Shown one piece after another: positions 32,504 to 46,029 of a stretch of DNA of 64,000 bases. Numbering within the stretch: position 1 is the stretch's first letter; each line of letters starts with the position of its first letter. A program made the translations under genes and the position numbers. Below the pieces are notes generated by a model. The model was given only the letters and a program-made list of their open reading frames with translations. It did not search any database and was not told the DNA's origin. Source of the DNA: Cenococcum geophilum 1.58 (Eukaryota; Ascomycota; Dothideomycetes; Gloniales; Gloniaceae); NCBI GenBank assembly GCA_001692895.1, contig KV748189.1:1992432-2056431 (forward strand), given 5' to 3'.

Positions 32504-35500
32504 ATGGCTACGCCTACTTTAAATAACTGGAAAGACTCCTTACTACTAGGGGTAGCTAAGTATATAAAACTTATTAATAAAGACTGGGGCGAATTCGCCT
32601 TTAATATAACAACTTATACCGTAAAATAAGTTAACGGCTTTCTCCTATACTATATTATATTCTACTAAAATAGATACTACGCCGACTTATAACTATAGGA
32701 GTATTTTAGGGAGGATTTTATAGGATGGACTGCTGATACCTAGGCACTTAGCAACGTTAATATTGTTTGGGATTTTTAAGACTTCCTCCGTAGGAATAGG
32801 GTATACGTTGCTAAGAACGGTAACCTAATTACTAGTAATATTTAGGCCATTATTACTAGTATAGATGAACTAATATAGACGGAAGCTGAGATTATACGTT
32901 AACTACGGAAACCTAAAAATAACCTATATTTTTTAGAAGGCAACTTTAATTCGTATTAAAACCCCTAGAACGCTAACCCCCTACCTAAAGCTGCTCCCCT
33001 ACCTAGAGGTGCTTTCCTACTTAGAGTTGCTTCGCCTCTACCCCCTCTATTCTAGCTAACTGGTAAGCCTTTACTATAAGAAGTCACGAATCTAATAAAG
33101 GTATATTTGGACGAAGAAAAGAAGTTTAAAGGAGAACTGTACGATATACTTGGAGCAAAACTATAGGTCTTTTATAACTGTTATAATAAGGTTAGAATTT
33201 AATNCNACTAGTACNANTANGCTTTCTCNATTATNTTAAAGGGANGGGTAGTAATATTCTATTATAACTATATTACGGGTAAAAACTATAGCTTTAATAT
33301 AATGCTTTAGCTTACTAGAGCTTACTTTAAGACTAATAAGAATCGCCAACTTTATATATCTAAATGGCGGGAAACTATGTTTTAGAGAGTTATTACTTCT
33401 AACCTAATAAAGACTCGTTTAGAGTGCCTTTAACTACTCTTTAATAAACTCCAGAAAATCTAACATGGCCTTACCGAAACTTACTAAAATAAGAATAGCC
33501 TAAGGGACTAGGTTATCTTAGTATNCTGTAACGTTCCTAAGTGTAACTTGGCGCTATATAAACCTATAGATACGTTTAAAGGAGTATATGCTAAGCTACG
33601 CTTTGCTGTAGGTACTATAATACGAATATAAGAATCTTAACAGTTCTATACTAAAAACCCTACCTAACTAAGTATTCCTAACCAATATAATTATAACTGG
33701 ACTAATTAAATATATAGTGGCCGTGGTAGGGAATACGGAAGAGGGTACGATTAATGTTGACTATAAGGTAATTATAGAGGTCCTTATGGAGGTTTATTTT
33801 AAAGTAATTACTAGAAGAAGTGCTACGTTTGTAAGAAGCTAAATTGCTAGTTAACTAGACACTCCCTTAATAAGCGAAAAGAGGCATATAACAAGTTCCG
33901 TTAAAGTATAAAAAACGTTAGAAATTATAAGATTACTACGGCCTACTTCTAAAGCTTCCTAGTTTAATATAAAGGCGTAGAAGATCTTAAGGGTAAGGTT
34001 AATAAGACCGAACAGCTCCTTATAGATATAGAAATTAAGAACTACTTTCCTAACTAATACTTTACTAAGTATAGTAAGGTAGATAGTATATAAACCGTTA
34101 CTATTCTTAATAACTAATCTACGCTCCATTTTATTACGAAATTAGATATCTTTAATAAGCTAAAGGGGAGTTCCACGTTTTCCTTTAATGATAGATACTC
34201 GGCGAACGTCTTTTATAGTATTATGCCGGATACTAGAGCCGCAGGAGTATCTATAGTAGGAGAACCTTAAGTTTAAGCCCTTTAGTAGCTTAATAGCTCT
34301 ATTTAGATTAACTATTTAACGGTAGGCCAACACACGATTTGTTTTAGTAAAGGTACTATAATCTCTCTCAGCATAATTAGGGTTTAAACCCCCTTAGGGT
34401 ATATTACTTTTTACGTTGTTCCCACAAACACCCCATTTCTATTTTGCATTAGAGATATAGATAAACTAGGCGTTAAGCTTAATAACCTTAAGAATATGCT
34501 TATATAGGGAGATAATTGGGTGCCTATTGTACGTAAGTAGGGTTACCCTTAGCTGCTCCTTTAATAACTAGAAAAGAGTATTGCTTAGAGCTATTTAACT
34601 AAGTTAGAGTTACGCCAACTATACCGTTGTTTTAGTCACCTATTAGTTTACTAATTGCTTAAAGTTCTTTAGCGAGTAGGCTATAAAGTTAAGGTTAAGG
34701 CAATTAAGTATCTTATAAAATACTGCTATTACTGCTAAATAAACCAGAGGTCCCCTGGCCGATTTAAGTTCACCCTTAAAAATAACTACGACTTTAACTT
34801 CTATATTATCGTCAATGTTATATATCTTAGCGGCAAGCCAGTACTCTAAGTTATTGACTTTTTAACCTTTTTCTAAGCCGCACGATTCTTAAAGGATATA
34901 TTAGCTAGGAACGCATAGGATACCCTTTAGTTATACTAGATTAATGTCTATCTAGGGCCCCCTAATTAAATCGTCTATAACGCAGGAAAGAACTTTTTAT
35001 CTATAGAGTTCCGATAATAAATAAAGGCAATAGTAATTGAGGTTAAGGAAGTCCCTATTAAGGCACATAATAGTATTAGAAAAGTAGAGCGATATTACGC
35101 GCTATTACGCCGCGTATATAAGATTATCTCTTTAGAACTAAAGGACGCTAGCGAAGAACTTACCTTGCAAATGGCTGTTAAAGCTATTAACAATTCCGCT
35201 GGCCCGGATAGACTTATACCTATATTACTAGTCTTTGGCGCCTACCCACGAATAACTAATAATTTTCTACTATCTCCCTCTGTTATATAACGAGCTAAGG
35301 CGATTTATAAGGCAATAAAGGAGGTGCGACGCCTCTATATTATACGCCAGGTTAATAATATACTAGGAATAAGAAATGGCCCAAATACCTTAACTGCGCT
35401 TAATCTGCTACTCTAGTCTAAAGTACGCGTATAGCGTAAAAGGGGAGGATAGTTAGGCCTACATTAACTTATTATAATTAATGGTTAAACTTGTACTATT

Positions 35501-37400
35501 TAGATGCCTTATAGACCCACCTAATTCCGTTTAACTATTATTAAGCCTTATTATAAAGATAACAATTCCGAGCCTTTATAGGATGCCCTAGAAGATGCCT
35601 TAGAAGAGAACCACAATTAATATACTTTAGAAGGCGACTACAATCCCAATATAATTATAGTAGATGCGCCACAACTATAACGCGGTAGAGGTCGCCTAAA
35701 GGGATTACAAAATTACTAACACCTTATTAATTTTAAAGAACAATTTATTGCCGCTATTAAGAATGAAGTTAAGTTATTAATGGCCTTTATAACAGCCAAA
35801 GAGAAGGCTAACTTTAAGCTCGCAAAACAGCTCCGAAAGGAAGGTCGTATTATAACCCTAGGAGCTCCTTTCTAAGCATCCGATAAGCAAGAGATCAATA
35901 GTCTTATTATAAGAGGAGTCTTTAAATTTAAGAAATATGACCCTACTAAGTTCGATAGAGTTCGTATCTTTAAGTTAAAAATGGTTAACGAGATTAAGGG
36001 CAAAGCTACTAACGCCCCATTTAAGAAATTAAGGCTTATTATTTAAGGTTATAACGATAATAGTAAAGAGATAATTCTTACACAATCTCCTATAATTTAA
36101 CGAGCTAGTTAGCGAGTTATTATTATATTAGCTCCCTCCTTAATAAAGAATAGAATGGTAGTTTATTTATAAGATATTACTTAAGCCTATACCTAATTAG
36201 AGACACACCTTTAGCGCTTAATATTGGCATATCTTCCGGAGCAAATTTGCCACCAGTATCCTAAAGATATAATTATGGTTGTGCTTAAGCCATTATATAG
36301 AATTGCAGAGGCAGGAACTTATTAGTAGGCTACCTATAGTAAGCACCATAAAGAGAAGCTTTTAATGACTACTTCTATATTCAATCCCTGCTTCCTTATT
36401 ATAACTACAGAAACCCTATTCGGAATCGTCGGTATATAAACTAGTAATATAATTATCTTAGGAGATAACCAATTCTTAGCTCTTAAAGAGGATGAGCTAG
36501 TAAAGGCAAATATTATGGTAAAGCTAAAGGAAAAGCTTAATTTAATAACACTATTACTCTTTAATGGATGCATCCTTTCCCTAAACGAGGATTCCATTGC
36601 TTTGCGCCAGAAGGGTTAAGGCAAGAAGATTAATATTATTAACGTTAATTCTTTAAAGTAAGGATACGTAGAGCAACGTGCTTGCGGAGCTTATATTACT
36701 TCTATCTATTAACCCAAGGCTTTATTTAATCTCTCTATTACGGCTTAATACTAGGAACTAATTAAGGATGATGTCCTTGCCCTAAATAAGCGTCTTTTTT
36801 GGCAAATAAACTATCTTAATTGGGGACTACTCTATATACCTATTAATCTTCCTACCGCTAAGCTCTTTATATTTATTAATAGATCATTCGTAAATAATAA
36901 AGATTTTAGCTCCTAGTTGGGATATAAGATTATTATCGCGAATAAATTTACTAGAGAGAATAACTTTATAATCTATAGCAATCTTATCTATTAGAGCTTA
37001 ACTAAGAGCAAGCGCGTTACCTAAAGTATTTTAGCGTTAGAGATATATAGAATAGTTAGCGGAGTTAATATAGCAATTGTAATTAGAACTACCCTAAAGA
37101 TAATTATAGATTAACTTAAACTTCCTATTATCCCTATAATTGTATACACCGATTTATTTTCCCTCTATAAGTATTTAGTTAAACTCAGTACTATAAAGGA
37201 GAAGCGCCTTATAATTAATATTATGGCACTTCGGCAATCCTATAAGCGTTAAAAACTCTTTAAGATTTAATAGATTAATGGCCAAGATAACCTAGTAAAT
37301 ATAATAATAAAGGCGAACCCAAACAAGGCACTAGAGACGTTTGTTAATATAAATACTCTATATATACGAGTTAAAGGTTGGGTTAAAAGGGGGTCCCTAG
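32504..37400 (+). pseudogene. Copia-F gag-pol polyprotein
   Basis: ATG at 32504 gives MATPTLNNWKDSLLLG, the first Met after the LTR. Gag has a Cys-x2-Cys and third Cys (CYVCKKLNC) followed by TRHS at about 33821-33862, a zinc-knuckle-like motif. Protease: MPDTRAAG at 34222 (D-T-G with Gly to Arg). Integrase: YCYYC near 34725 and KVERYYALLRRVYKII near 35085. Reverse transcriptase: VVYLQDIT near 36170 and GIQTSNIIILGDNQF near 36430, where SN stands for the usual DD. RNase H: VYTDLFSLYKYL near 37143 and a C-terminus INGQDNLVN near 37270. Stops are TAA/TAG. N bases at 33204-33245 and 33523 block exact reading. Confidence 0.9.
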
Positions 37401-37500
37401 AAATTTCTTAGTTATATAAGGTCTTAAGATATCTAGGAACTTTAACCGGCGGTCAAAGTTGTCTAAGTAGTTAGATTCTGCAGACCCTAACTTAAACTAG

Positions 37501-37543
37501 CCAATTAGGATTTTCTATCCCCGGGATAGAAAATCGCTATTGG
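37501..37543. repeat. 43-bp palindrome, copy 2
   Basis: The most regular copy, with outer arms CCAAT / ATTGG and a perfect inner core. It lies between the end of pol and the 3' LTR of Copia-F and shares about 30 bp of right flank with copy 1. Confidence 0.9.
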
Positions 37544-37751
37544 CTTGCTTACCGCTAGCGCCTTGGCGGCCCTACTGATAAGATACCTACCTATAATTTA
37601 TAAGCAAGAAAGCACCATGTGCTAAGAGGCAAATTTTGGAATAGCGAGACTTATATTACAATGGCAATAGTAAGTAAGGAGGATTAATTTTTGTTCCGCT
37701 AGTTAAGCGGTATATATATATAGATAGCAACTATAAAAGAAGAGTTGCTAG
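37544..37751. other. Copia-F 3' untranslated region
   Basis: No ORF. It ends AAGAAGAGTTGCTAG before the LTR, with a weak purine-rich stretch AAAGAAGAG as the likely polypurine tract. No other structure seen. Confidence 0.5.
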
Positions 37752-37967
37752 TGTTGGGAATAAAGGCAAATGGTCACCATATAAGGTATATTGCCGTTAT
37801 ATGTAGTAAGTTGCCGTTACGTACGGCAAGTTGCCATTACGTGCCGCCGCGGCACTAGCGTAGTGAGGAACCTTAAGTTCCTCACCCCTTTCTTTAAGAA
37901 GAATATAGAATAATCATTATACTATCTACGAACCGTAGCTACGTGATATTACCTTGTGTAACTAACA
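37752..37967 (+). repeat. Copia-F 3' LTR (216 bp)
   Basis: Begins TGTTGGGAATAAAGG and ends GTGTAACTAACA. More decayed than the left LTR in the ACGTG repeats (ATATG and ACGTA forms). Confidence 0.95.
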
Positions 37968-37972
37968 GTAAT

Positions 37973-38126
37973 ATACCTATTTCTCTTTATGGTGTTATAT
38001 TATATATAAATTATATAACTAGTAATAGCAATACCTAATTATTCTATGCGTAATTAATATAATGTCTTAGATACTGTTCTAGCGTCTAATTTAATCTTTT
38101 TATTTAACTATTTATTTGCGGGTAAT
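37973..38126 (-). pseudogene. Ty3-A0 piece 3: integrase fragment
   Basis: 154 bp collinear with about 7840-7990 and 39887-40025 of the sister copies. Bounded by TSD GTAAT of Copia-F on the left and TSD GTAAT (38122-38126) of Ty3-A2 on the right. Confidence 0.8.
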
Positions 38127-38549
38127 TGTAACGGAACCTTGTAGCAGGAACTACAATAGGCTCGTTATTAGGCTAGGTGTATAGGTGATGCAAATTAAAG
38201 TTAATAACGTAATAATAACTAGTGGAGTGGTTGCCTAATAGATTAACTCTAATTATATTCTAAGAATTACTATAAGGAAGGAACTATCTAGGTAGGGACT
38301 AAGGGTCCTTAAATACACAACCATACTCCTATAAAATCCTTCTTATATATAATATACGTCTTATATATAAGGTACATAAGTCCCTTTTATTTCTCTTATT
38401 TAATACGTAGTATATTATATAACCTTAGCTACTATTCCTCGTTATATAGTTCTACCGGTTTTATTTTAAACCGTGCCTAAATTAACTAACTAGCTTCTTC
38501 TAACTCCTCTTTAAGTAGTTATAATATTATACTTAAAGTGTTCGTAACA
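38127..38549 (-). repeat. Ty3-A2 3' LTR (423 bp)
   Basis: Begins TGTAACGGAACC and ends GTTCGTAACA. Pairs with 45602-46024. Plus-strand TATAAAAT at 38330-38337. Confidence 0.95.
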
Positions 38550-38657
38550 CTATCTCCCTCCTCTTTATCTTCGTCCTTAAAGATTTAAAATATCTTTAAG
38601 TTATTTACTAGAGGTGTAATATCCGTCTAATTAATTTAGTTAATACTATTGCTTATT

Positions 38658-39300
38658 ATGCCTAAAGCAATTTCTTCTTTATACGCCTAATGTTGTACTT
38701 ACACTATTGCTATAATATTGTCTCTTAGTAAGATTATACCATCTCTATATTCTTGCTATTTAAAAAAGGGGTTAGTTTATATTGCGTTAGCAAACCTATT
38801 TTTATAATAACCGTTTTCTTATTTAGAGTGCACTAAAGCGAATATTTATTTATCTTATAATGTTTACTCTACCTTTAATGCTAAATATACGCGACCTATT
38901 ACTCTTAATAGTTATCTAGTTCCCTAATTAATTTATTTTAGGGTCTTATATTTAATCTACTACTGCGTAGCTAGATAGTAAACTATTTTAAGCTTTTACT
39001 AAGTTGGAACGTTCTTATAATACTAAATAGAAAGCCCTAAATGCTTATATCGCGGCATCTGCTCATTTGCTCCGTCTTAAAAAGGTTTATAAGAAGGTGC
39101 GTTTTAAGAAGTAGAAACTTATGGAATAGGGTTTATAGGAACTTAGTAATAAAAAAATAGATTCTCTTCTAACTAAGAAGGAAATAGATTTAAGTAGTTT
39201 AGCAACTACTCTTTTTAGGTCCCCCTTAGGTAACTTATTTTTTAGCGATTTTTTTTATTAATACTACTTAACCTAATTTCTTCTAATACTCCTATACCTT
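38658..39300 (+). pseudogene. Antisense Cys-rich/coiled-coil ORF of Ty3-A2
   Basis: ATG at 38658. Same layout as 6604-7267: a decayed Cys block (LYSCYLKKGLVY), then a basic helix (HLLRLKKVYKKVRF near 39070) ending SLATTLFRSPLG near 39210. Three copies keep the same frame over the helix, which argues for a real protein in the ancestral element. The block change again falls at ...CCCTAATTAATTTATTTTAG (38923-38942), a good branch-point/acceptor candidate. Function unknown. Confidence 0.6.
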
Positions 39301-42300
39301 TCCTATAGCGTTCTTTAAATTTTTTAGTAGCTCCTAGGTAGTCTTAGTATAGCCTATCTACTTTACCTTATACTATATTTTATCGTTAATATCCTTATAA
39401 TTAACAATCTTTAAAACTTACTATTTATCTTCTTTCTGTCCTCTATATATATCTACTTTATAAATTAGTAGCTTAATATTCCTATATACTGGCTTTAGTA
39501 TTATAATGTGCTGTATAGGGTAGATCTTTATTTTAGCTAGTAAGTTTAACTTAAATATAACTAGTAAAATCCTTTACTTAATTTTAAAAGGTCCTAGTCT
39601 AACGTAGTCTAACTTCTTACTTAGTTATTAACTTTTGAAATTTTTATATAGTAGCTATACTTTATCTCCCTCCTTAAGATCTAGTCCCTTAGATCTCTTA
39701 GCATTATAATACCTTTTTATTTTCTACTATACTGTTTTTACTATTTCTATAAGGTTCTTAGAAAGATTTATTAATATCTCTATTCTTTCTTTAACTCTAC
39801 TACTTATCTTCTTTACTTAATGTGGCGATAATAATATCCTTAGCTTATATCTATAATTTGCCTTAAATAGTAATATGCCTATTCCTTCTTATGGTGTTAT
39901 ATTATATATAAACTATATAACTAGTAATAATAATACCCAATTATTCTATACGTAATTAATATAGTGTTTTAGATACTGCTCTAGTGTCTAATTTAGTCTT
40001 TTTATTTAACTATCTGTCTGCGGATAATATATAGTAGAAGTTACTGCTCTAACTCCTTGCTCTACTAAGAATACCTCTTAAAATACTGCTATAAATCTTA
40101 AATCTCTATCCAATATAATCTTGCTTAGTACTTTATATCTTATAAATACTTCTTTAATATAGATTCTAGTAATATCTTCTAGTAATATTTCTTCTATATA
40201 TGCTATAAAGTATCCCTACTTTATAAGCTTATCTATTATTACTAAGATTACGTTATAATTTTGTCTAGTAATAGAATTTCTTAATTTTAGTAACTTAATA
40301 ATAAAGTCCCATAATATAACCTCCTATAGTCTCTTTAGTATTTTAATAGGTTATAGCCCTCTATATAGCTTATGCCTTATTAGTTTATTTCTTTAATAGT
40401 TTAAATATTCCTTTATAACTTTTCGCGCTAAGCCCTAGATTCTATTAATAATATACTCCTTCTAGAGTTTTAATACTAAGCCCGTAGCTCTATTATATCC
40501 TTAAGTTAATCCTTTATAGAAATCTTCTATAAATTACTCTACTATGCTCTTTAGGATATATATTACTTTTTAATTCTTATATATATCTATCTATAAATCT
40601 TCTAGTTATATTTCTAGAATTCTTTATACCTAAAAGCTTTCTAGTATTTTATAAACTCTATTTAGCTCTTCTTAAGTTATTATAATTTTTGGATAATTGT
40701 ATCTAATTAGTCTATTAATATCTTTTTATAGTAAAGCCCCTAATAGCTTCTTATTATTTTATAGTTTAGCCTTTTAACTTAAAGCATCTNCTNNCGTNTT
40801 ATCTNTACCCTTAGTATACTAAATCTTAAAATAGTATTNTNTAAGTATCTCTACCNATCTAACCTATCTTTAGTTAAGTTCCTTTATTATTAGGAATCCT
40901 ATTAGGTTCTTATAATCCGTCTTAACTATAAATAGTTTCTCTATGCCTTATAAGAATGCTCTCTATTTCTTTAGTGCTATAACTATACCTAATAACTCCT
41001 TATTATAAATGTTATAGTTTAACTCTAGTAGTATTATCTTTTAACTATAGTATACTACTAAGTACTATTTATCTTAATATTTCTGTATAAAGCACGCCCC
41101 TAGTATATAATCCGATATATTTATTTCTATAACCGTCTCTAGTCCTAGTTAAAAGATCTTAAGAACTAGCTCCTAGGTAAATAACTTTTTAACTTTCTTA
41201 AAGAGTTTCTGCTATTTCTCTCCCTATACCTATAATTCTTCTTTCTTTATTAATCGCGTAAATAGCTTAATATCTTTTAACTACTACGCTATAAACCTTT
41301 TATAGTAATTGTAAAACTCTAAAAATAATCTTAACTGCGTAATATTCTCTAGTTCTTACTAATTTACTATAGCCTTAATTTTCTTTAGATCTATACTAAG
41401 TTAGCCTAATTTAATAATAAATCTAACAAAATCGGTCTTTCTAGTAAAGAACTCGCATTTCTTAATTACTACTAGTATTTATTCTTCTTATAGTCTCTTT
41501 AAGACTTATTTAACGTGTTCCCCGTATTTTTTCTTAGTTATTAAGTAGATAATAATGTTGTTAAGGTATACTATAACAAATTTATCTAAGTGTTCTCTTA
41601 ATATATTATTAATACGCTTCTAGAATATTGCTAGTGCGTTTATAAGCCTAAATTGTATAACTAATAGTTTATATAGTCCTTCCTTTAATCTAAAGGCTGC
41701 CTTTTATTTATTACCTTCTTTAATCCTAATCTAATAGTACGCCTATCTTAGATTTATCTTTATAAAGATTTATATATTGCCTATTCTATCTTAGATTTCG
41801 CTAATTAAGGGTAAAGGATATCTATCCTTCCTAGTAATGCTATTTAACTATCTATAGTTAATATATAGCCTTAGTTTGCCATTTTTCTTTAGTATAAATA
41901 GTATTAGATAACCTGCTAATAACTACAATAGTTTAATATATCCCTTTTATAGATTTTCCTAGATAAACTCTTTTAATGCTTTTAATGCTCTACCTTCCTC
42001 TTTAGTAAGCTTATAGATTGGAAAGAACCTTAGATTTATTTTTAGTTCTAATTCTATCTTATAGTTTTATGCTATATACTTTAACAGCTTTTTACTTTTT
42101 AGTAACTATAGTTTCTTACTATACTTATAGTATCTCTTTAGTATATAACTTAGTCCCTTTTCTATTTCTTTATAGGTTGCTCCTACTTAGTACTATACTA
42201 TCTTAGCTTATTATTGCATCTTATATTATTAAGTATTTCTAATATTAACCTAACCTATAACCTAATTAATCTTTAAATTATATTCCTATAACTAAAGCAT

Positions 42301-42600
42301 TCCTAGTACTACCTTATTATTCCCTAATAGTAATATATTAAAAGACATCTTAATTTATCTTCCTTTAATGGTTAGCTAAATAGGTCCTATTTTAAAATTA
42401 ATAATACTTCCTCTATAGGCTATTAGATCTCCTAAAATTGTTACTAATAGGTAAAATTTCTTCTTTTGCCTATAAGGTAATCCTATTCTTTTAACCGCTA
42501 CTAGTAAAATATAGTTCCTTATTACTCTANTATCTATTAGCGCTTTAAACTACTAATCTTACTATTTAACTTATAAATTTAGGTGTTAACCTTAAATTCC
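39290..42600 (-). pseudogene. Ty3-A2 pol
   Basis: Minus strand. Chromodomain about 39440-39290, integrase about 40690-39740, RNase H near 41050, reverse transcriptase with FVIVYLNNIIIY at about 41590-41550 (YLDD with both Asp to Asn), protease with ALID then R-V-I-R-N near 42540-42505, with an N base in the codon of the expected Ser/Thr. The catalytic sites are lost and stops abound (TAA/TAG). The open plus frames in this area, such as 42018-42206, are shadows. Confidence 0.82.
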
Positions 42601-45556
42601 TTTAAGGGTCTAAGGCTCTATTACTAGCTCCCTTTAGTTTTATAGGCCTCTACTTTTCCTAACTGTTAGTTACTTAATCTTGTTTATACTTAGTCCAACT
42701 TTAGCTAATACTTAGTTTGCTTTTTGTCTTTAATATACTATAAATATATATTTTCTAGGCATTCCTACTACTATTATCTGTCTAGGTATTTTTCCGTAAG
42801 GAATCTTTCTAGTTAAAGTATTAAGTCTCCTAGCTCCTAAACTTCTACTAGATACTAGCTATATATATACTTAGCATTTCTATATCTCTGTTTATCTGCT
42901 ATTTAATATATTCTTATAGGGTATTTTTAGTGCTTATCCTTAGGTGCTCTATATATATTATATATATTATTTATATATACTATCTATACCAATATATAGT
43001 ATGCTTAGTGTCTTAGGTTAACTCTTAGTTTGTCTTTATCCTTAAGTTTAAACCTCTACCATATTAATCTAAACGCTGTAACTTTATTTATAGGTACTAA
43101 GATACGCCTTTTACTTCTCTAGTCCTCTAAACGTTCCTTTAAATCCTTTAACATTATAATTAAGGCTCCTTTAATATAATTTATAGCCTTTTCCGTAATT
43201 GGGTAGTCTTAGATAACTTTTTTATCCAGCTATATATAGAAATCTTCCTACTTATTATTGTGCCTTTACTTATACCACTTTTAGTATAGCTGCTAGAGTG
43301 TATACGGCTTATCCGTAAGGAAGTATCTTCTTATTACTACGTTATAATAACCTTTAGTATATCGTTCTTTAAACCTAGTTAGAATCCCTAAATCCTCTTT
43401 ATTTTCTAGTTTAGTAAGCCACTTAGCTCTTAATATGCCTACTCTAGGCCTATTAGTAATTCTTTATACTAGCGCTCTATCCCTTATACGTTTTAATATA
43501 CTAAATCTCTTATCTAGTTTCTATTCTTACTATGCAATAATTCTTTATCTAAACTCCTCTATAGTTTCTTTTGGTTTGCGCCTTGCGCTTAAATACTTAA
43601 AGTTATCTTACTTTTTAATTTTAGTATTAGCCTTCTAATCTTTAAACTAAACACTATATTCCTCTAGTAAGTCTTTTAGGTCTATATATCTATCTCCTAG
43701 TCTAGTTATTATTTATATTATAGATTTTCTAATCTTATTAATGGTTCTTATTTATATCTTAAAGTCTTAGTTCTATAGAATTTTTAATCCTAAGCTTGCT
43801 TTTAACTTAAGCTTTACTCCTACCTTAGTCTAACTAGGCTTACTTAGTGTTTTTATCTCTTCTTAAGAGTTTTAAATCTTACTTATCTTATCTTAAGAGT
43901 CTTATACCTATAGGAAACTCTATCCCAAGCTTATTTATATATCTTTAAACTAAGCTACTACTCTACTCTATCGGTTTTTGTCTATTATAGGTCTTAAGCT
44001 TACCTTATCTTATCTTAAGAATCTTAAGCCTTTAGCCTTTTGCCTTTATTAAGTGCCGAAGTAGTTTGCTATCCTACTTCTCTTATATCTTGCGAAGCAA
44101 TAGATATCGTATCTAGTAGGGTCTTAATCCCTATTAATATTCTCTATTCTATAGTGGAATTATCCTCTACCTCTTATATAATATTTCTAAGGTTTATATA
44201 TTCCTAATAAACCGCCCTTATTGCCTTATTGTTATAAAATATTTTGCCTATATTAAAATTATCGTCCTTAATATCCGATTTGCGAACTAGTTCGTTAGTT
44301 CCTCTACACTTTATAGATTTTGGCTCCTATAGCTAATAGCTTACGCTATACTTAGTATCTTTATAAATTTGGTATATATTATTATAATAAAATATAAAAC
44401 TTTTAATTAAACACTTTTTTGTTTTTTATAGTACACTATTATTCCTTTATATATATATATTGTCTGCCGTTAGTCTAGTTCCCTTTATTATATAATAACT
44501 CTAACTATCTTTATAATCCCTTATAAAGTGACCTTATTTTCTATAATTTATATAAGCTCTATCTTTAAACTATTAACTTTACTATAAAGTTCGCCTAAAC
44601 GTCTTCTGCTGCTAAGATCCCTAGTTTAGCCTTTACTCTTTAGTTCTATAATCACTAAATCCTTAACCTTTAGGTTTCTATAGTTTTTTACTCTATCTCT
44701 TATAGGCTTCTTTAGTACCACTTAGGTCTATTAGCTTTGCGCCGTACTATATTTTCTAATTTAGCTTTAGTTATTGCATGCTTTACGTCTTATATAACTA
44801 TAGAACTCTGTCCTAACCTCTCTTAGTTTATTCCCTTTAGTAGATCTAATTATTAATCTTAATTGCTTAATCTATTAATTCCTATAGGGTATCCGTATCT
44901 TCTATTAGAATAATTACATCTTAGACTTTAGCCTTAAGTCCCTATTTATACTATACTATAAGCGCTCTATTATTCTACTCTACTTATATTACTAGTGTCT
45001 AGAACTACATTATATACTTAATTACTAAGGTTTGTTATATAATATCTTAGAGTTTTCTTTTTACCGTAGTTATTAATTCCGGGTCTCTAAATATTTATAT
45101 AAGTTATTCCGCAAACCCTTCCTAGTTTAAGAATATAAATCATATATCCTAATTAGTAGTTATTATTCCGTTTGCCTATATCTCTATAAGGTAAGGCTTA
45201 AACTACTTAAGTGCTCTTCCTAATAAGAATAGTCCTATATAGGCTATTCGATCCATAGGTATTAGTAGCTTTACCCCTTTCTATAAAACTTTAAAGTACA
45301 TTTGCATAAGAAATCCTTTAAGCTTTAACTTTTCTCCTAAGAATCTCTTAATGGATAGTAACTTAATCTTTACCGCTCTAATCCTATTAACCCTTTCTTC
45401 TAACGCTATATTATTAGCTATTAACTAGTTAATTACCTCTTATAACTGCCTAACCGTTATAGGTTACTATAAGTTAGTATCTGCTATACTAGTGTTACCT
45501 AACCTTAAAGTAGTTGCCGCCGTTAATGGCGTTATGGTGGCTGCTTTTGGTAGTAT
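42601..45556 (-). pseudogene. Ty3-A2 gag
   Basis: Minus strand from an ATA at 45556-45554 that replaces the ATG seen at 21178 in Ty3-A1, so even the start codon is lost by RIP. The capsid-like region and the acidic QDSQDEI-type repeats (about 44030-43860) match Ty3-A1. Long for a gypsy gag; whether all of it is one protein cannot be told. Confidence 0.65.
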
Positions 45557-45601
45557 GTTGTTTAACTTCCTATATTTAATACTATAACTAGGTAGTAATT
45601 A

Positions 45602-46024
45602 TATAACGGAACCTTATAGTAGGAACTATAATAGGCTCATTATTAGGCTAGGTATATAGGTAATATAAATTAAAGTTAACAACGTAATAATAACTAGTGG
45701 AGTAGTTGCCTAACAGATTAACTCTAATTATATTCTAAGAATTACTATAAGGAAGAAACTATCTAGGTAGGGACTAAGGGTCCTTAAATACATAACTATA
45801 CTCCTATAAAATCCTTCTTATATATAATATACGTCTTATATATAAGGTACGTAAGTCCCTCTCGTTCCTCTCGTTTAATACGTAGTATATTATATAACCT
45901 TAGCTACTATCCCTCGTTATATAGTTCTACCGGTTCTATCTTAGACCGTACCTAGATTAACCAACTAGCTTCTTCCGACTTCTCTCTAAGTAGTTATAAC
46001 ATTGTACTTAAAGTGTCCGTAACA
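45602..46024 (-). repeat. Ty3-A2 5' LTR (423 bp)
   Basis: Begins TATAACGGAACC (TG to TA) and ends GTGTCCGTAACA. Plus-strand TATAAAAT at 45805-45812. Confidence 0.95.
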
Positions 46025-46029
46025 GTAAT

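Larger units (their letters stand above)
31901..37967 (+). mobile_element. Copia-F, complete Ty1/copia retrotransposon (6067 bp)
   Basis: Two 216-bp LTRs, TSD GTAAT on both sides (31896-31900, 37968-37972), and an undisturbed target site in Ty3-A2 near 39885. One plus-strand polyprotein in copia order. The 3' untranslated part includes the 43-bp palindrome. Several ambiguous bases (N) fall in gag. RIP is moderate: many CAA/CAG remain. Confidence 0.95.
38127..46024 (-). mobile_element. Ty3-A2, full-length Ty3/gypsy retrotransposon (7898 bp)
   Basis: Two 423-bp LTRs and perfect TSD GTAAT (38122-38126, 46025-46029). The only uninterrupted Ty3-A copy, so it serves as template for the other two. 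Sense is minus. It inserted into its own relative Ty3-A0. The order along the plus strand is 3' LTR, antisense ORF, chromodomain, integrase, RNase H, RT, protease, gag, 5' LTR. Strongly RIP-decayed; N bases at 40790-40856 and 42530. Confidence 0.95.
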
